Assembly (NCBI GenBank): GCA_964449165.1
Contig: CAYVAT010000001.1
Coordinates: forward strand, 1 to 64,000
Direction: 5' to 3'
Source: CAYSCW01 sp964449165
GTDB lineage: Bacteria > Acidobacteriota > Aminicenantia > Aminicenantales > Aminicenantaceae
Length of the DNA: 64,000 nt
Positions 7,346 through 15,993 of this stretch are shown here, piece after piece. Below the pieces are notes generated by a model, which was not told the origin of the DNA, did no database searches, and saw only the letters and a program-made list of their open reading frames with translations. The position numbers and the translations under genes are program-made. Positions within the stretch are counted from its first letter, which is position 1. Every line of letters starts with the position of its first letter.

Positions 7346-8134
7346 TCATATTTCAAACATAAAAAGCGAGTGAAAATTTTTTGTTGTTTTTTCTGCCAGC
7401 TCCTCCATGGAAATATCCTTGATTTCTGCCAGAGCTTGAGCTACTTCCCTGACGAAGGCGGGTTCGTTTCTTTTTTTTCTTCCTCGGCAGGAAAGCGGGA
7501 CAAGATAAGGAGAATCGGTTTCAACCAGCAGTCTTTCGAGCGGAATTCTTCTCGCTACCTCTCTTAGAGGATGTGCTTTGGGGTAGGTGATTATTCCTGA
7601 GAAGGAAATGAAGAAATCTCGGCCCATCATTTTTCGGGCCATCTCCCAATCTTCTGAGAAGCAATGCACAACTCCTCCTCTGGTGAAACGCTCTTCCATG
7701 ATTGCCTTTATGATTTCTTCGGCGGATTTTCGGCTGTGAAGGATGACGGGAAGGCCCAATTTCTGGGCAGCGTTGAGTTGCTGGCGCAGAGCTTGTTTCT
7801 GTTCTGAAGGCGAAGAGAAGTTATAATGAAAGTCCAGTCCAATTTCCCCCACGGCATGGATTTTTCTTGTCATGGCAAGATGCTCTGTTCTCTGGAGGCA
7901 TTGGGCAGTGAATGATTTGGCGTTGTGAGGATGAACGCCTGCGGCTGCGATGATGCTCGAGTGTTTTCGGGTAAGGCCGAGGGTGATCTCAACACTCGGC
8001 TCCTCTGTGAGATCTGCCGGACAGAGGATGGCGCTTATTCCTTCCTTAAAAGCTTTCTCTATGACCTGCTCTCTATCCTGATCAAAATCTTTCATGCTGA
8101 GATGGGCATGGGAGTCGACCAGTGAAGGTTTCAT
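7346..8134 (-). CDS. tatD: TatD-family metal-dependent hydrolase (DNase)
   Basis: 262 residues with the family metal ligands: DSHAHL at the N-terminus, AAGVHPH, the Glu of GEIGLDFHY, LPVILHSR, VVHCF and VETDSPYLVP. The TIM-barrel amidohydrolase fold is expected. Members show 3'-5' exonuclease activity on DNA/RNA and act in the cytoplasm. The length is typical and no catalytic residue is missing. Same strand as the polyprenyl synthase, 67 bp upstream of it. Confidence 0.9.
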   Translation of the reverse strand: MKPSLVDSHAHLSMKDFDQDREQVIEKAFKEGISAILCPADLTEEPSVEITLGLTRKHSSIIAAAGVHPHNAKSFTAQCLQRTEHLAMTRKIHAVGEIGLDFHYNFSSPSEQKQALRQQLNAAQKLGLPVILHSRKSAEEIIKAIMEERFTRGGVVHCFSEDWEMARKMMGRDFFISFSGIITYPKAHPLREVARRIPLERLLVETDSPYLVPLSCRGRKKRNEPAFVREVAQALAEIKDISMEELAEKTTKNFHSLFMFEI

Positions 8135-8259
8135 TGCTTAGTTTTTTTGAGCCTATTGGTAAAGGTAACTTTTCTGTCGAAAGGCTCTATTTGGTGGAAG
8201 TGAGGCCAAGTCTTCAAACAGATAGGGCTCCGCGTCTCGAGTCTGCCTGTATCCGGATT

Positions 8260-10029
8260 TTACTCTTCCAGCATTTTTTTCTTAAGATGGCGCATGGGCA
8301 AAGCGCCGTAATCCAGAAGTTTCATCAGGAATTCTTTTCTGTTGAAGTCATTCCCTTTCAGCTTTTTGTATTCCGACTCCATGTCCAGGATTTCCTGGTA
8401 GCCGACGTAAGCATAGGCTGCATCGCCGGGATTAAGGATGATTTGATTCCATTTTCTTTCCGTTTCAGCGGGAGTCTGGAACCCGCCTCTTGTCATGTAA
8501 GCCGCAGCCTGCTCTTTTGTCCAGTTTGCTTCATGGATATTGAACTCAGCGATAAAATTCATCGACGCTCTCAATTTTATCTTAAGCTGGTTCAGGCGCA
8601 ACCTGAGGTCGTAGTTCCCGAATCCTGATGTGGGAAGTACCTCTTCAAGGTAAACGGGCCAGCCTTTGAGCAATGGCATATTGGGATAGAGTTTTCTTAC
8701 CAAAGAAGGATTCTTTCTGGTAAAAAACAGAGGAACGAAAGTGCCAGGGAAGACATGACGGACGGTAAAGAAGGGGAGCAGGAAGTTGTTGTATTCCTCC
8801 AGGAAAGATGTGATCTGCTCTTCTGTCCAGTCTTCGGGAAGAGGTGAAATTTGACAGGTAAACGTCCCTGAATCTTCGTAGGCGCCGGGCGAGAGGATTC
8901 TGGTCAAAGTTACTCCCTGAGCATCCAGAGGCAAGGGCTCGATGTTGAGATCCTCTTCCGGGAGCTCGATAAGATCATTTTCTGCCAGGAAACCTTTTAT
9001 TTCCTCTGCGTTTGCTTTAATTTGGTCGAGGAATTCCTCTTTGCTGGGATGATCTCCTTTTATTTTATTCAGCACATGGGAGATGGTTTCGTTGATCACT
9101 TGATCTTCGGTGAGGTTGGGAGGAGGATTGTCCAGGTTTATTTTAGGGTCCATAATTTTGTAAAAGGGAATGCAGACCAGAAACATCTCCCTCCGGATAT
9201 TCTTGTAATCCGCTGTGGCGCGTGCTATCAGGTCGGTAAGAGTTATGTTGTTCTGGAAGGTCAGTCGGATCAACCTTTGATGAGCTTGCTGCCCGAGCCG
9301 GATGGCTCCTGTTGAACGAGGCAGCAGCTCGTTCTGGAGGAAGCTTTGATAATCCTCCAAGGCAGAGATAGCTTTTGTAAGATTCTGCTGCAGCTTGGAT
9401 TTTGAGGCAGCAGGGGCATTTTCGATCCATTGAGCAAGCTCTGTTCTGTAGAAATTTACGATAGCAGAAAATTGCTTGATCGCTGTTTCTGTATAGAGCT
9501 GAGGAGGTGTTTTTAAATTTTCTTTGGCCTGCTTGATAAGCTTGGGCAGATCTTTCAGTCTTTCAGCTGCATTTTTTGCTCTGGTTTCCAGGGGGGCAAA
9601 TTCCTTGGTCAGGCTCCTGAGGCAATTGCTGAAGATTTTGTTGTAAAAAAGAGGATTATATTCCCAGGGAACCAGGGCCTCGTGGTCGAGAAGCTCTAAA
9701 TCCAGGGCATCCACCATCATTTCATGATCGATCATTAAGTCGGGACTCAGCTTCATTTTATCCACATTTGCCACAAAATCCTGGTTGAATTTATCCAGAG
9801 CTTCCTGGCGTTTTTCGATGTTTTTGCTGCTGAGATCCTCGAGTTTATCATCGTACTTGTGAAAACCTGCCATGGTTGCTGAGGTGGGATAGAATTTCCA
9901 CATTTCATCAAAATAGGAATCCAAAATCTTCTGGAATTTCCCGTCTTCTTCGTTCTGTTGGGAGGTAACCAAGAGGGGAATAAATAAAATAAAGATCAGC
10001 AGTATAAATGTGCAGATGGCTTTCTTCAT
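8260..10029 (-). CDS. Exported DUF885 protein, likely metal site lost
   Basis: A secreted protein of about 589 residues; MKKAICTFILLIFILFIPLLVTSQ is a signal peptide. The start is ATG 10029, directly after GGAGGAGG; a GTG at 10044 inside that site is unlikely. The body matches DUF885 (YPTSATMAGFHKYDDKLEDLS at the N-terminus, the EEYNNFLLPFF region and the C-terminal GDAAYAYVGYQEI). DUF885 peptidases usually carry HExxPGH and EGWALY motifs; here the equivalents read RHVFPGTF and KGWPVYLEE, so the zinc/catalytic residues seem to be gone. It may be an inactive or repurposed relative. Single gene, 110 bp beyond fabH. Confidence 0.8.
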   Translation of the reverse strand: MKKAICTFILLIFILFIPLLVTSQQNEEDGKFQKILDSYFDEMWKFYPTSATMAGFHKYDDKLEDLSSKNIEKRQEALDKFNQDFVANVDKMKLSPDLMIDHEMMVDALDLELLDHEALVPWEYNPLFYNKIFSNCLRSLTKEFAPLETRAKNAAERLKDLPKLIKQAKENLKTPPQLYTETAIKQFSAIVNFYRTELAQWIENAPAASKSKLQQNLTKAISALEDYQSFLQNELLPRSTGAIRLGQQAHQRLIRLTFQNNITLTDLIARATADYKNIRREMFLVCIPFYKIMDPKINLDNPPPNLTEDQVINETISHVLNKIKGDHPSKEEFLDQIKANAEEIKGFLAENDLIELPEEDLNIEPLPLDAQGVTLTRILSPGAYEDSGTFTCQISPLPEDWTEEQITSFLEEYNNFLLPFFTVRHVFPGTFVPLFFTRKNPSLVRKLYPNMPLLKGWPVYLEEVLPTSGFGNYDLRLRLNQLKIKLRASMNFIAEFNIHEANWTKEQAAAYMTRGGFQTPAETERKWNQIILNPGDAAYAYVGYQEILDMESEYKKLKGNDFNRKEFLMKLLDYGALPMRHLKKKMLEE

Positions 10030-10139
10030 TGACTCCTCCTCCACAAAGGCATTTTTATCATTAGAATGATTAAGTTAGAATTCGAATCCTACCATAAAAT
10101 CCTTATCGATAGCAACAACAGCCTTTTAGAGGCTTAAAT

Positions 10140-11141
10140 TTACCATCTGATGACAGCAGAAGCCCAGGTGTATCCAGAGCCGAAAGCGGTGAGCACAACG
10201 ATGTCGCCTTTCTTTATTCTTCCCTGCTTCACAGCTTCATCCAGGGCAATAGGTATAGAGGCCGAAGTCGTATTCCCGTAGCGGTCGATGTTTCTTATCA
10301 CTTTTTCCACCGGGATTTTGAGGTTCCTGGCGACCATCAGGCTGATTCTATCGTTTGCTTGGTGGGGGATGAGATGATCGACATCCTCTATTGTCAGGTT
10401 GTTGTGTTTCAGGCCGATCCTGACAGCTTCAGGCATTTTTACCACCGCATTCTTGAAGACATTCCTTCCGTTCATCCGGGGGAAATATCTCTTACTTTCA
10501 ATAAAGGAGGGGAAGAACGTGGGTTTATCTTTGGGGCTTGGCTTTTCCATCCACAAATCAGTCACGAAATTCCCGTCGGAGAAAAGATGCGTGGAAAGGA
10601 TGCCTCTACCATCATCATTCGGATTTGGCTCCAGGATAACGGCTCCAGCTCCGTCTCCGAACAGCACTGCCATGTCTCTTCCTTCGTCTGAGTAGTCCAG
10701 ATTAGTGGATTGGACTTCTGCTGCAACCAAGAGTATCTTCTTGTGAGTCTGGGTTCTGATGTACTGATCAGCCACAGAAAGAGCATAGATAAAACCAGAA
10801 CATTGATTTCTTACATCGAGAGCGCCTAGACCCGCAAGGCCAAGTTTTTTCTGGACGATAACCCCTATCCCGGGAAAGTAATGATCAGGAGAAAGGGTGG
10901 CGGCAACGATAAAATCGATTTCAGATTTGTCGATGTGAGCATCCTGGATGGCTCTGAGGGCAGCCTCAAAGGCAAGATCCGAGCTTCCTACTCCAACCTC
11001 CACATGCCTCCTCTCGCCGATACCGGACCTCTGGCGGATCCACTCGTCGGAAGTGTTTATCACTTTCTCCAGCTCGAGGTTTGTGACTGTCCTGGGCGGG
11101 ACGAAATGGCCTATGCCTGTTATATGAGCCCGTATACTCAT
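10140..11141 (-). CDS. fabH: 3-oxoacyl-ACP synthase III (KAS III)
   Basis: 333 residues. The catalytic triad of the KAS III fold is visible: Cys114 (VRNQCSGF), His260 (LIPHQAND) and Asn290 (DRYGNTTSAS). The N-terminal TSDEWI..RSGI..R block and FGDGAGAV are also typical. It condenses an acyl-CoA with malonyl-ACP to start fatty acid synthesis. QRSG replaces the common TRTG, and the protein is slightly longer than E. coli FabH, so a role in a specialised lipid is possible. A TATAAT-like box lies just upstream (11156-11161), which would leave a very short leader. Confidence 0.9.
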   Translation of the reverse strand: MSIRAHITGIGHFVPPRTVTNLELEKVINTSDEWIRQRSGIGERRHVEVGVGSSDLAFEAALRAIQDAHIDKSEIDFIVAATLSPDHYFPGIGVIVQKKLGLAGLGALDVRNQCSGFIYALSVADQYIRTQTHKKILLVAAEVQSTNLDYSDEGRDMAVLFGDGAGAVILEPNPNDDGRGILSTHLFSDGNFVTDLWMEKPSPKDKPTFFPSFIESKRYFPRMNGRNVFKNAVVKMPEAVRIGLKHNNLTIEDVDHLIPHQANDRISLMVARNLKIPVEKVIRNIDRYGNTTSASIPIALDEAVKQGRIKKGDIVVLTAFGSGYTWASAVIRW

Positions 11142-11222
11142 TTTGGATGCGCTCCATTATAATCAATCGTTCAGGAAAAATAAAGATAATTGCGCAGTTA
11201 GATGAAGAGGCGGCAGTTGCAG

Positions 11223-11322
11223 NNNNNNNNNNNNNNNNNNNNNNNNNNNNNNNNNNNNNNNNNNNNNNNNNNNNNNNNNNNNNNNNNNNNNNNNNNNNNN
11301 NNNNNNNNNNNNNNNNNNNNNN
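11223..11322. other. Assembly gap (100 N)
   Basis: Exactly 100 unknown bases between fabH and the DsbD-N-like gene. The left flank (11147-11222) could encode a short peptide divergent from fabH, but the gap prevents a decision. Confidence 0.98.
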
Positions 11323-11380
11323 GGTTCTTGACTCAAAGAAGCTAAGGGGGTAATATCCAAAAAAAGGCAGAAAGAATGAG

Positions 11381-11866
11381 ATGAACTTAAAAAAGTGGAT
11401 CCTTTTTCTGGTGGGGATTCTGACATTTGTCTTTTTCCCATTTGCCGAAGAGGATGACTCTCTTAAGATAAAGGCTTCGATAAATCCCAAGCGGCTCTCG
11501 AGGAGGCAGGAGGGGAAGGTTACCCTTAAAATCTCCCTTAAAGAGGGGATTTCCATTAATCCACAACCGTCCTTTGTGATTGAGTTTGAACCGTCTGAAG
11601 AGATCAATTTCCCCAAAAATTTTTTTACAGCTTCTGACTTGGAAATAGAGACATTGGAGGAGGATGGTGGGGAATACTTAAATTTAGAGAAGCCGATAGA
11701 AATTCCCTTCTCGGTCAAACTGGAGGCTCACCAGGGCAATCACGTCCTTAAAGGTAAAATCAAGTATTTTGCCTGCTGCCCGAAGGAGGGGTGGTGTTTG
11801 AAAAGCAGCATGACCTTTTCGGCTTCCTTCTACACCCGCCGGACCGTGATAAGAAAGAAGAAGTAG
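11381..11866 (+). CDS. Exported stand-alone DsbD N-terminal-like domain protein
   Basis: 161 residues. A signal peptide (about residues 1-22) precedes an immunoglobulin-like domain: LKIKASINPKRLSRRQEGKVTLKISL and, near the end, KIKYFACCPKEGWCLKSS. The Y-(A)C-C...WC pattern resembles the last strands of the DsbD alpha domain, where a Cys pair passes electrons from the membrane to periplasmic thiol proteins. In DsbD this domain is fused to a membrane part and a thioredoxin; here it is alone, and a partner may lie in the gap. AGAAAG lies before the ATG. Convergent with the epimerase. Confidence 0.7.
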   Translation: MNLKKWILFLVGILTFVFFPFAEEDDSLKIKASINPKRLSRRQEGKVTLKISLKEGISINPQPSFVIEFEPSEEINFPKNFFTASDLEIETLEEDGGEYLNLEKPIEIPFSVKLEAHQGNHVLKGKIKYFACCPKEGWCLKSSMTFSASFYTRRTVIRKKK

Positions 11867-11903
11867 ACTCTTCCTTAAGAAAACTTCAATCTTTATCTCT
11901 AGC

Positions 11904-12881
11904 CTACAGCCATCCATGCTGGATGTACCAGTCGATTGTTTCCTGGATGGCCGCCTGCAGGGGGTATCGAGCGGAGAAAGCGAGTTTTTCCTGAGCTTTC
12001 TTGATGTCAGCGATCCAGCATTTCTCTTTCATTTCTTTTATCTTGTATGGATTGAGAAGGACGGGTTTCCGGGTGATTATTCCTTTTGCTCGGGAAAAGA
12101 TGCTGATCAGGGAGAGGGAAAAATAAGGAACTTTCAATGGGATAAGAAATTTTCCCATGGCTTTTCCTGCTGCGTGACCGATCTCATCCCAGTTGTGAGG
12201 TCGAGGATAAGCAATATTGAACACTTCGCCGCTTGCTAAGTCCTTCTGGATGCTGAGGTCGATTGCTCTAACCAGGTCCTTCACGTAACAGAGGCTGAGA
12301 AGCCTTTCTTGACCAAGGAGGCTGGGGAGAATCCCCTTTCTTATAAATCTGAAGTAATGTAAAAAATCTCTGTCCCGGGGCCCAAACACCGCTGTGGCTC
12401 TAAGAATGACAACCGGATAGACATCCTTGAATTTTAGAGCCTCCTGCTCTCCCTTTAATTTGCTTTCCCCGTATGGAGTTATGGGATGGGCAGGAGAGCT
12501 TTCTTTAATCGGAGAGCAATCGAGGGAGGGGCCTGCTGCAGCAGAACTGCTGAGGAGAACGATTCGCTTGGGAGAGATCTTCTGGGTATGAAGGGACTGA
12601 AAAAGGCTTGCCGTGCCGAGTTGATTTACTGTATAATAATCAGCCAAATCCGATGCCAATGTAAGGCCAGCGAGGTGAAAGACGCAGTCAATGTCGGAAG
12701 GAAGAGAAGGAATGGAAAACAAATCTCCTTCCATAATATGGAGATCGCGCCCTGCCAGCCATTTTAGATTACCTGGATCTCTGACCAAGGCAAAGATTTC
12801 GACATCCTCATTCTTCGATAGGTAATAATCGATCAGATGACTTCCGATGAAACCGGTGCCGCCAGTGATGAATGCTTTCAT
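11904..12881 (-). CDS. NAD(P)-dependent epimerase/dehydratase (extended SDR); possible ketosphinganine/ceramide reductase
   Basis: 325 residues. GGTGFIGSH is the nucleotide-binding motif, LLSSSAAAGPS holds the catalytic Ser region, and PYGESKLKGE contains the YxxxK pair. The family acts on nucleotide sugars, dihydroflavonols or long-chain keto groups. The gene diverges from a serine-palmitoyltransferase-like gene; in Caulobacter an SDR of this kind (CerR) is next to spt in ceramide synthesis, so a reductase in sphingolipid formation is a reasonable inference. No ribosome site precedes the ATG, and the predicted transcription start falls on it, so the message may be leaderless. Confidence 0.85.
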   Translation of the reverse strand: MKAFITGGTGFIGSHLIDYYLSKNEDVEIFALVRDPGNLKWLAGRDLHIMEGDLFSIPSLPSDIDCVFHLAGLTLASDLADYYTVNQLGTASLFQSLHTQKISPKRIVLLSSSAAAGPSLDCSPIKESSPAHPITPYGESKLKGEQEALKFKDVYPVVILRATAVFGPRDRDFLHYFRFIRKGILPSLLGQERLLSLCYVKDLVRAIDLSIQKDLASGEVFNIAYPRPHNWDEIGHAAGKAMGKFLIPLKVPYFSLSLISIFSRAKGIITRKPVLLNPYKIKEMKEKCWIADIKKAQEKLAFSARYPLQAAIQETIDWYIQHGWL

Positions 12882-12888
12882 CGATTAA

Positions 12889-12917
12889 ATTTTATGAAAA
12901 TTGCCTCCCATGGTCAA
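12889..12917 (-). promoter_or_regulatory. Promoter for the epimerase gene
   Basis: Reading the minus strand: TTGACC (12917-12912), 17-nt spacer, TAAAAT (12894-12889). The start of transcription would fall at about 12882, one base from the ATG. It overlaps the divergent promoter for the synthase gene. Confidence 0.5.
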
Positions 12918-12928
12918 ACAGTTATAAT
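12901..12928 (+). promoter_or_regulatory. Promoter for the serine-palmitoyltransferase-like gene
   Basis: TTGCCT, 16-nt spacer, TATAAT (perfect -10). Predicted start near 12935, giving a leader of about 40 nt. Overlap with the minus-strand promoter suggests the two genes could be controlled together. Confidence 0.55.
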
Positions 12929-12975
12929 AGAGATGGTGCATGCAGCTTATGGCAGTGGACATCTGAAAGGAGGAA

Positions 12976-14163
12976 ATGGTGGATATTTTCCGTAAATGTT
13001 ATGCCTTCACACGAGCCGAGGAAGCCCAGCAGAGCGGACTTTATCCTTATTTCACCCCCCTCCAGGAAGTCAACGGGAATAAGGTTCTTATCGATGGTAA
13101 AGAGATGATCATGGTTGGTTCCAATAATTATCTGGGTTTAACCAATCATTCTCGAGTGATAAAAGCAGCACAGCAGGCTATGGAGAAATACGGAGTAGCC
13201 ACCTGCGGTTCGAGATTCTTGAACGGCACCCTAGATATCCACGTTCAACTGGAAGAAAGACTGGCAGAATTCATGAAAAGGGAGTCAGCCCTTGCTTTTA
13301 GCACAGGGTTTCAGACTAATTTGGGTATCATCTCCACCGTAGCAGGCAAAGGAGATGCCATAATCACCGACAGGATGGTTCATGCCAGCATCATCGATGC
13401 CTGCAGATTGTCCTTTGCCAGTGTTTACAAATTCAAGCACAACGACATGGAGGATCTGGAGAAGGTCCTCTCTTCCTTGGATGAAGATGAAGGGAAGCTC
13501 ATCGCTGTTGATGGCGTGTTCAGCATGGAGGGAGACCTGGCCGATCTGCCCGGGATCGTGTCCTTGGCTAAAAAATACAACGCCAAAGTGATGGTGGATG
13601 ATGCCCATGGAATCGGAGTTATGGGAAAACACGGAAGAGGAACTGCTGAGCATTTTGGCCTGGAAGAGGAAGTCGATTTGGTCATGGGTACATTCAGCAA
13701 ATCCTTCGCATCTTTGGGAGGGTTTGTAGCAGGAGAAAAGAAAGTCATCTCCTACATCAAACATTTTGCCCGTTCCTTGATTTTCAGTGCCAGCATCACC
13801 CCTGCCTCTGTGGCCACTGTGCTGGCTACCCTTGAGATTATCCAGACTGAGCCGGAGAGGAGGGAGAGGCTCTGGCAGATCACAGAAAAGATGAAATCAG
13901 GCTTTCAAGCGATGGGATACAACACAGGATCTACCGAGACACCTATTATCCCCGTCTTCATCGGCAATGATGAACTGACCTTTATGTTGTGGAAGATGTT
14001 GAGAGAGAATGGCATTTTTACCAATCCAGTGATCTATCCTGCTGTTCCCAAGGAAAAGTCTCTTATTCGGACAAGCTATTCAGCGACCCACAGTGATGAA
14101 GAACTGGAGACTGTGCTTGAGAGCTTCCAGAGATGCGGAAAGCAGCTAGGAATTATCGGGTGA
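12976..14163 (+). CDS. Alpha-oxoamine synthase, serine palmitoyltransferase-like
   Basis: 395 residues, fold-type I PLP enzyme. His136 (MVHAS) stacks on PLP, Asp208 and His211 lie in VDDAHGIGV, and Lys242 in GTFSKSF is the Schiff-base lysine. The family joins an acyl-CoA to glycine, alanine or serine. The N-terminus (GLYPYFTPLQEVNG, then MVGSNNYLGLTNH) resembles bacterial serine palmitoyltransferases rather than BioF, and the divergent SDR gene fits sphingolipid synthesis. Glycine C-acetyltransferase is the main alternative. GGAGG is only 2 bp from the ATG at 12976, so a GTG at 12979 may be the real start. The next gene begins 5 bp after the stop. Confidence 0.85.
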   Translation: MVDIFRKCYAFTRAEEAQQSGLYPYFTPLQEVNGNKVLIDGKEMIMVGSNNYLGLTNHSRVIKAAQQAMEKYGVATCGSRFLNGTLDIHVQLEERLAEFMKRESALAFSTGFQTNLGIISTVAGKGDAIITDRMVHASIIDACRLSFASVYKFKHNDMEDLEKVLSSLDEDEGKLIAVDGVFSMEGDLADLPGIVSLAKKYNAKVMVDDAHGIGVMGKHGRGTAEHFGLEEEVDLVMGTFSKSFASLGGFVAGEKKVISYIKHFARSLIFSASITPASVATVLATLEIIQTEPERRERLWQITEKMKSGFQAMGYNTGSTETPIIPVFIGNDELTFMLWKMLRENGIFTNPVIYPAVPKEKSLIRTSYSATHSDEELETVLESFQRCGKQLGIIG

Positions 14164-14168
14164 GAGCG

Positions 14169-15983
14169 ATGCTTTTAAAAAGAAAATTCAGACAATTTTA
14201 TTTATTTATATTGCTTATTCTCTCTGGGCTTTTGATTATGTATGGGTCCAGTACCATTCTTCCCCTCGATGAAGTCAAGGCCGGAATGCAGGGGATCGGA
14301 AAGAGTGTTTTCGAAAAGGACAAAATCGAGGAGTTTGAGGTTGAAATACTGGGCGTTCTCCACAACGTACAGCCCAAGAGAAGTATTATACTGGCCAAAC
14401 TTAAAGGAGGAAGGCTGGATACCGCCGGAATGATCCAGGGTATGAGCGGCAGTCCAGTTTATGTGGGTGGAAAGTTGATAGGAGCGGTAGCTTACAGTTT
14501 CCCTTATGCTAAGGAAGCTGTTGCAGGAATCACTCCCATAGAGGAGATGCTGGGCATATCGGATAAAGAGAGTCCTAAGGCCTCATTTTCTCCCCAGATT
14601 CCTGTGAAAAAGCAGATGAGATTGGAGGAAATTTTTGAGCTGAACAAGGACTTTTTTCTTTCCCAATCCGCTCTTTACTCAGAAGGACAGACATTCAAAC
14701 CACTTCCTGTTCCTCTCGTCTTCAGCGGATTTTCTCCCCATGTTTTCGAGCAGGCGAAATCTTTCTTTACGCCGCTGGGTTTCAGCCCGATGATGGCAGA
14801 GCCCTCAGGCCAGGAACAGACAGTTATATCACCTCCTGATCTTTCTCTTAATGAGGGGGATCCTGTTGGAGTGCAGCTGATTACCGGGGATCTTAGCATG
14901 ACAGCCTTGGGAACGGTCTCCTATGTGGACGGCAATCGCGTTCTGGCCTTCGGACACCCTATCTACAACTTGGGCACTGTGGATTATGCCATGGCCAAGG
15001 CAAAAGTAATTACTGTTGTTCCCAGTCTTTCGGTATCGTTCAAGTTGGCTGCGCCAGAGGCTGTAGTAGGAACATTCACTCAAGATCGTACCTCCGGCCT
15101 GCTTGGTGAGGTCGGAAAAAATCCCCAGCTTATCCCTCTCAATATCAAGATGAATGATGAAAAAGGCAATACAAGTGATTTCAAGATAAGGATCGTCGAA
15201 GACAGAATCCTGACTCCTGTTCTGGTCAATTTCTCTCTTGCTAACCTTATTTCTGCTGAAGGCAGATCCGTAGGCAATCTTTCCCTTGGCGTCAGTGGAA
15301 CTATCTATCTGGAGAACGGGATGAATGTCCGTCTGGAGGACCTTTATTCCGGGAATTTTGATACATCTGTCACTGATCTATCCGGACTTCTCATGGCTGT
15401 TGTCTATTTTTTGGTCAACAATGAGTTCGAGGACTTGAGGATCCATCGGATCGATTTAAGTATCAATGCCACCGAGGAGGTGAAGCTTTCCCATCTGGAA
15501 AAAGTGTGGTTGGACAAGTATGAGGCTTCACCTGGGGAGAGGATTCATATCCAGATTCATACCCGGAATTTTAGAGGAAACACAGACATCCGGGAAGTGG
15601 GCCTTCCCGCGCCCCATCTTCCTCCTGGATCTGAATTCCAATTAGTGATTGCTGATGCCGCATCGATTCATCAAATAGAAATGAGCCTTTACAGACAGCA
15701 GGCCTTCGTCCCTAGGAGTCTGAATCAGTTGATCAGGATTTTGAGCAGTCTTAGGAAGAACAACCGCATCTACTTCAAAGTCATCGCCTCCAAGCCAGGG
15801 CTTTTTCTGAAAGGGGAGGAAATGCCCAACCTTCCGCCGACCATGAAATCGATGTTTTCTTCGCCCAGAGCAGCTGCTTCAGGGCCCACAGAGCTTAACA
15901 AATCCACGCTCACAGAATACCAGCTTGAAGTTCCTTACATGTTCAGAGGAGCAGTGATAATACCCATTAAAATTAAAGAATAG
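14169..15983 (+). CDS. Exported SpoIVB/S55-like protein with permuted domain
   Basis: About 604 residues. A membrane signal (residues 9-27) is followed by an S55 peptidase-like region. Ser93 lies in GMIQGMSGSPVYVGGKLIGAV, the hallmark of SpoIVB's nucleophile, and TPIEEML follows as in SpoIVB. The histidine motif (VLAFGHPIYNLG, His263) comes after the serine, not before it as in B. subtilis SpoIVB, so the two halves seem exchanged. The C-terminal 300 residues are beta-rich and not recognised. The start is ATG 14169, five bases after the previous stop. Likely a periplasmic protease or a non-catalytic relative in an operon with the next gene. Confidence 0.8.
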   Translation: MLLKRKFRQFYLFILLILSGLLIMYGSSTILPLDEVKAGMQGIGKSVFEKDKIEEFEVEILGVLHNVQPKRSIILAKLKGGRLDTAGMIQGMSGSPVYVGGKLIGAVAYSFPYAKEAVAGITPIEEMLGISDKESPKASFSPQIPVKKQMRLEEIFELNKDFFLSQSALYSEGQTFKPLPVPLVFSGFSPHVFEQAKSFFTPLGFSPMMAEPSGQEQTVISPPDLSLNEGDPVGVQLITGDLSMTALGTVSYVDGNRVLAFGHPIYNLGTVDYAMAKAKVITVVPSLSVSFKLAAPEAVVGTFTQDRTSGLLGEVGKNPQLIPLNIKMNDEKGNTSDFKIRIVEDRILTPVLVNFSLANLISAEGRSVGNLSLGVSGTIYLENGMNVRLEDLYSGNFDTSVTDLSGLLMAVVYFLVNNEFEDLRIHRIDLSINATEEVKLSHLEKVWLDKYEASPGERIHIQIHTRNFRGNTDIREVGLPAPHLPPGSEFQLVIADAASIHQIEMSLYRQQAFVPRSLNQLIRILSSLRKNNRIYFKVIASKPGLFLKGEEMPNLPPTMKSMFSSPRAAASGPTELNKSTLTEYQLEVPYMFRGAVIIPIKIKE

Positions 15984-15993
15984 GAGAGAGGGA

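Noticed and set aside
9143..9430. Several open frames antisense to large genes (here opposite DUF885)
   Set aside because: No recognisable domain, no ribosome site, and composition typical of shadow frames in a real gene.
11147..11353. Open frame running through the 100-N gap opposite fabH
   Set aside because: The gap length is a placeholder, so the frame across it has no meaning; the visible part is only about 25 codons with no ribosome site.
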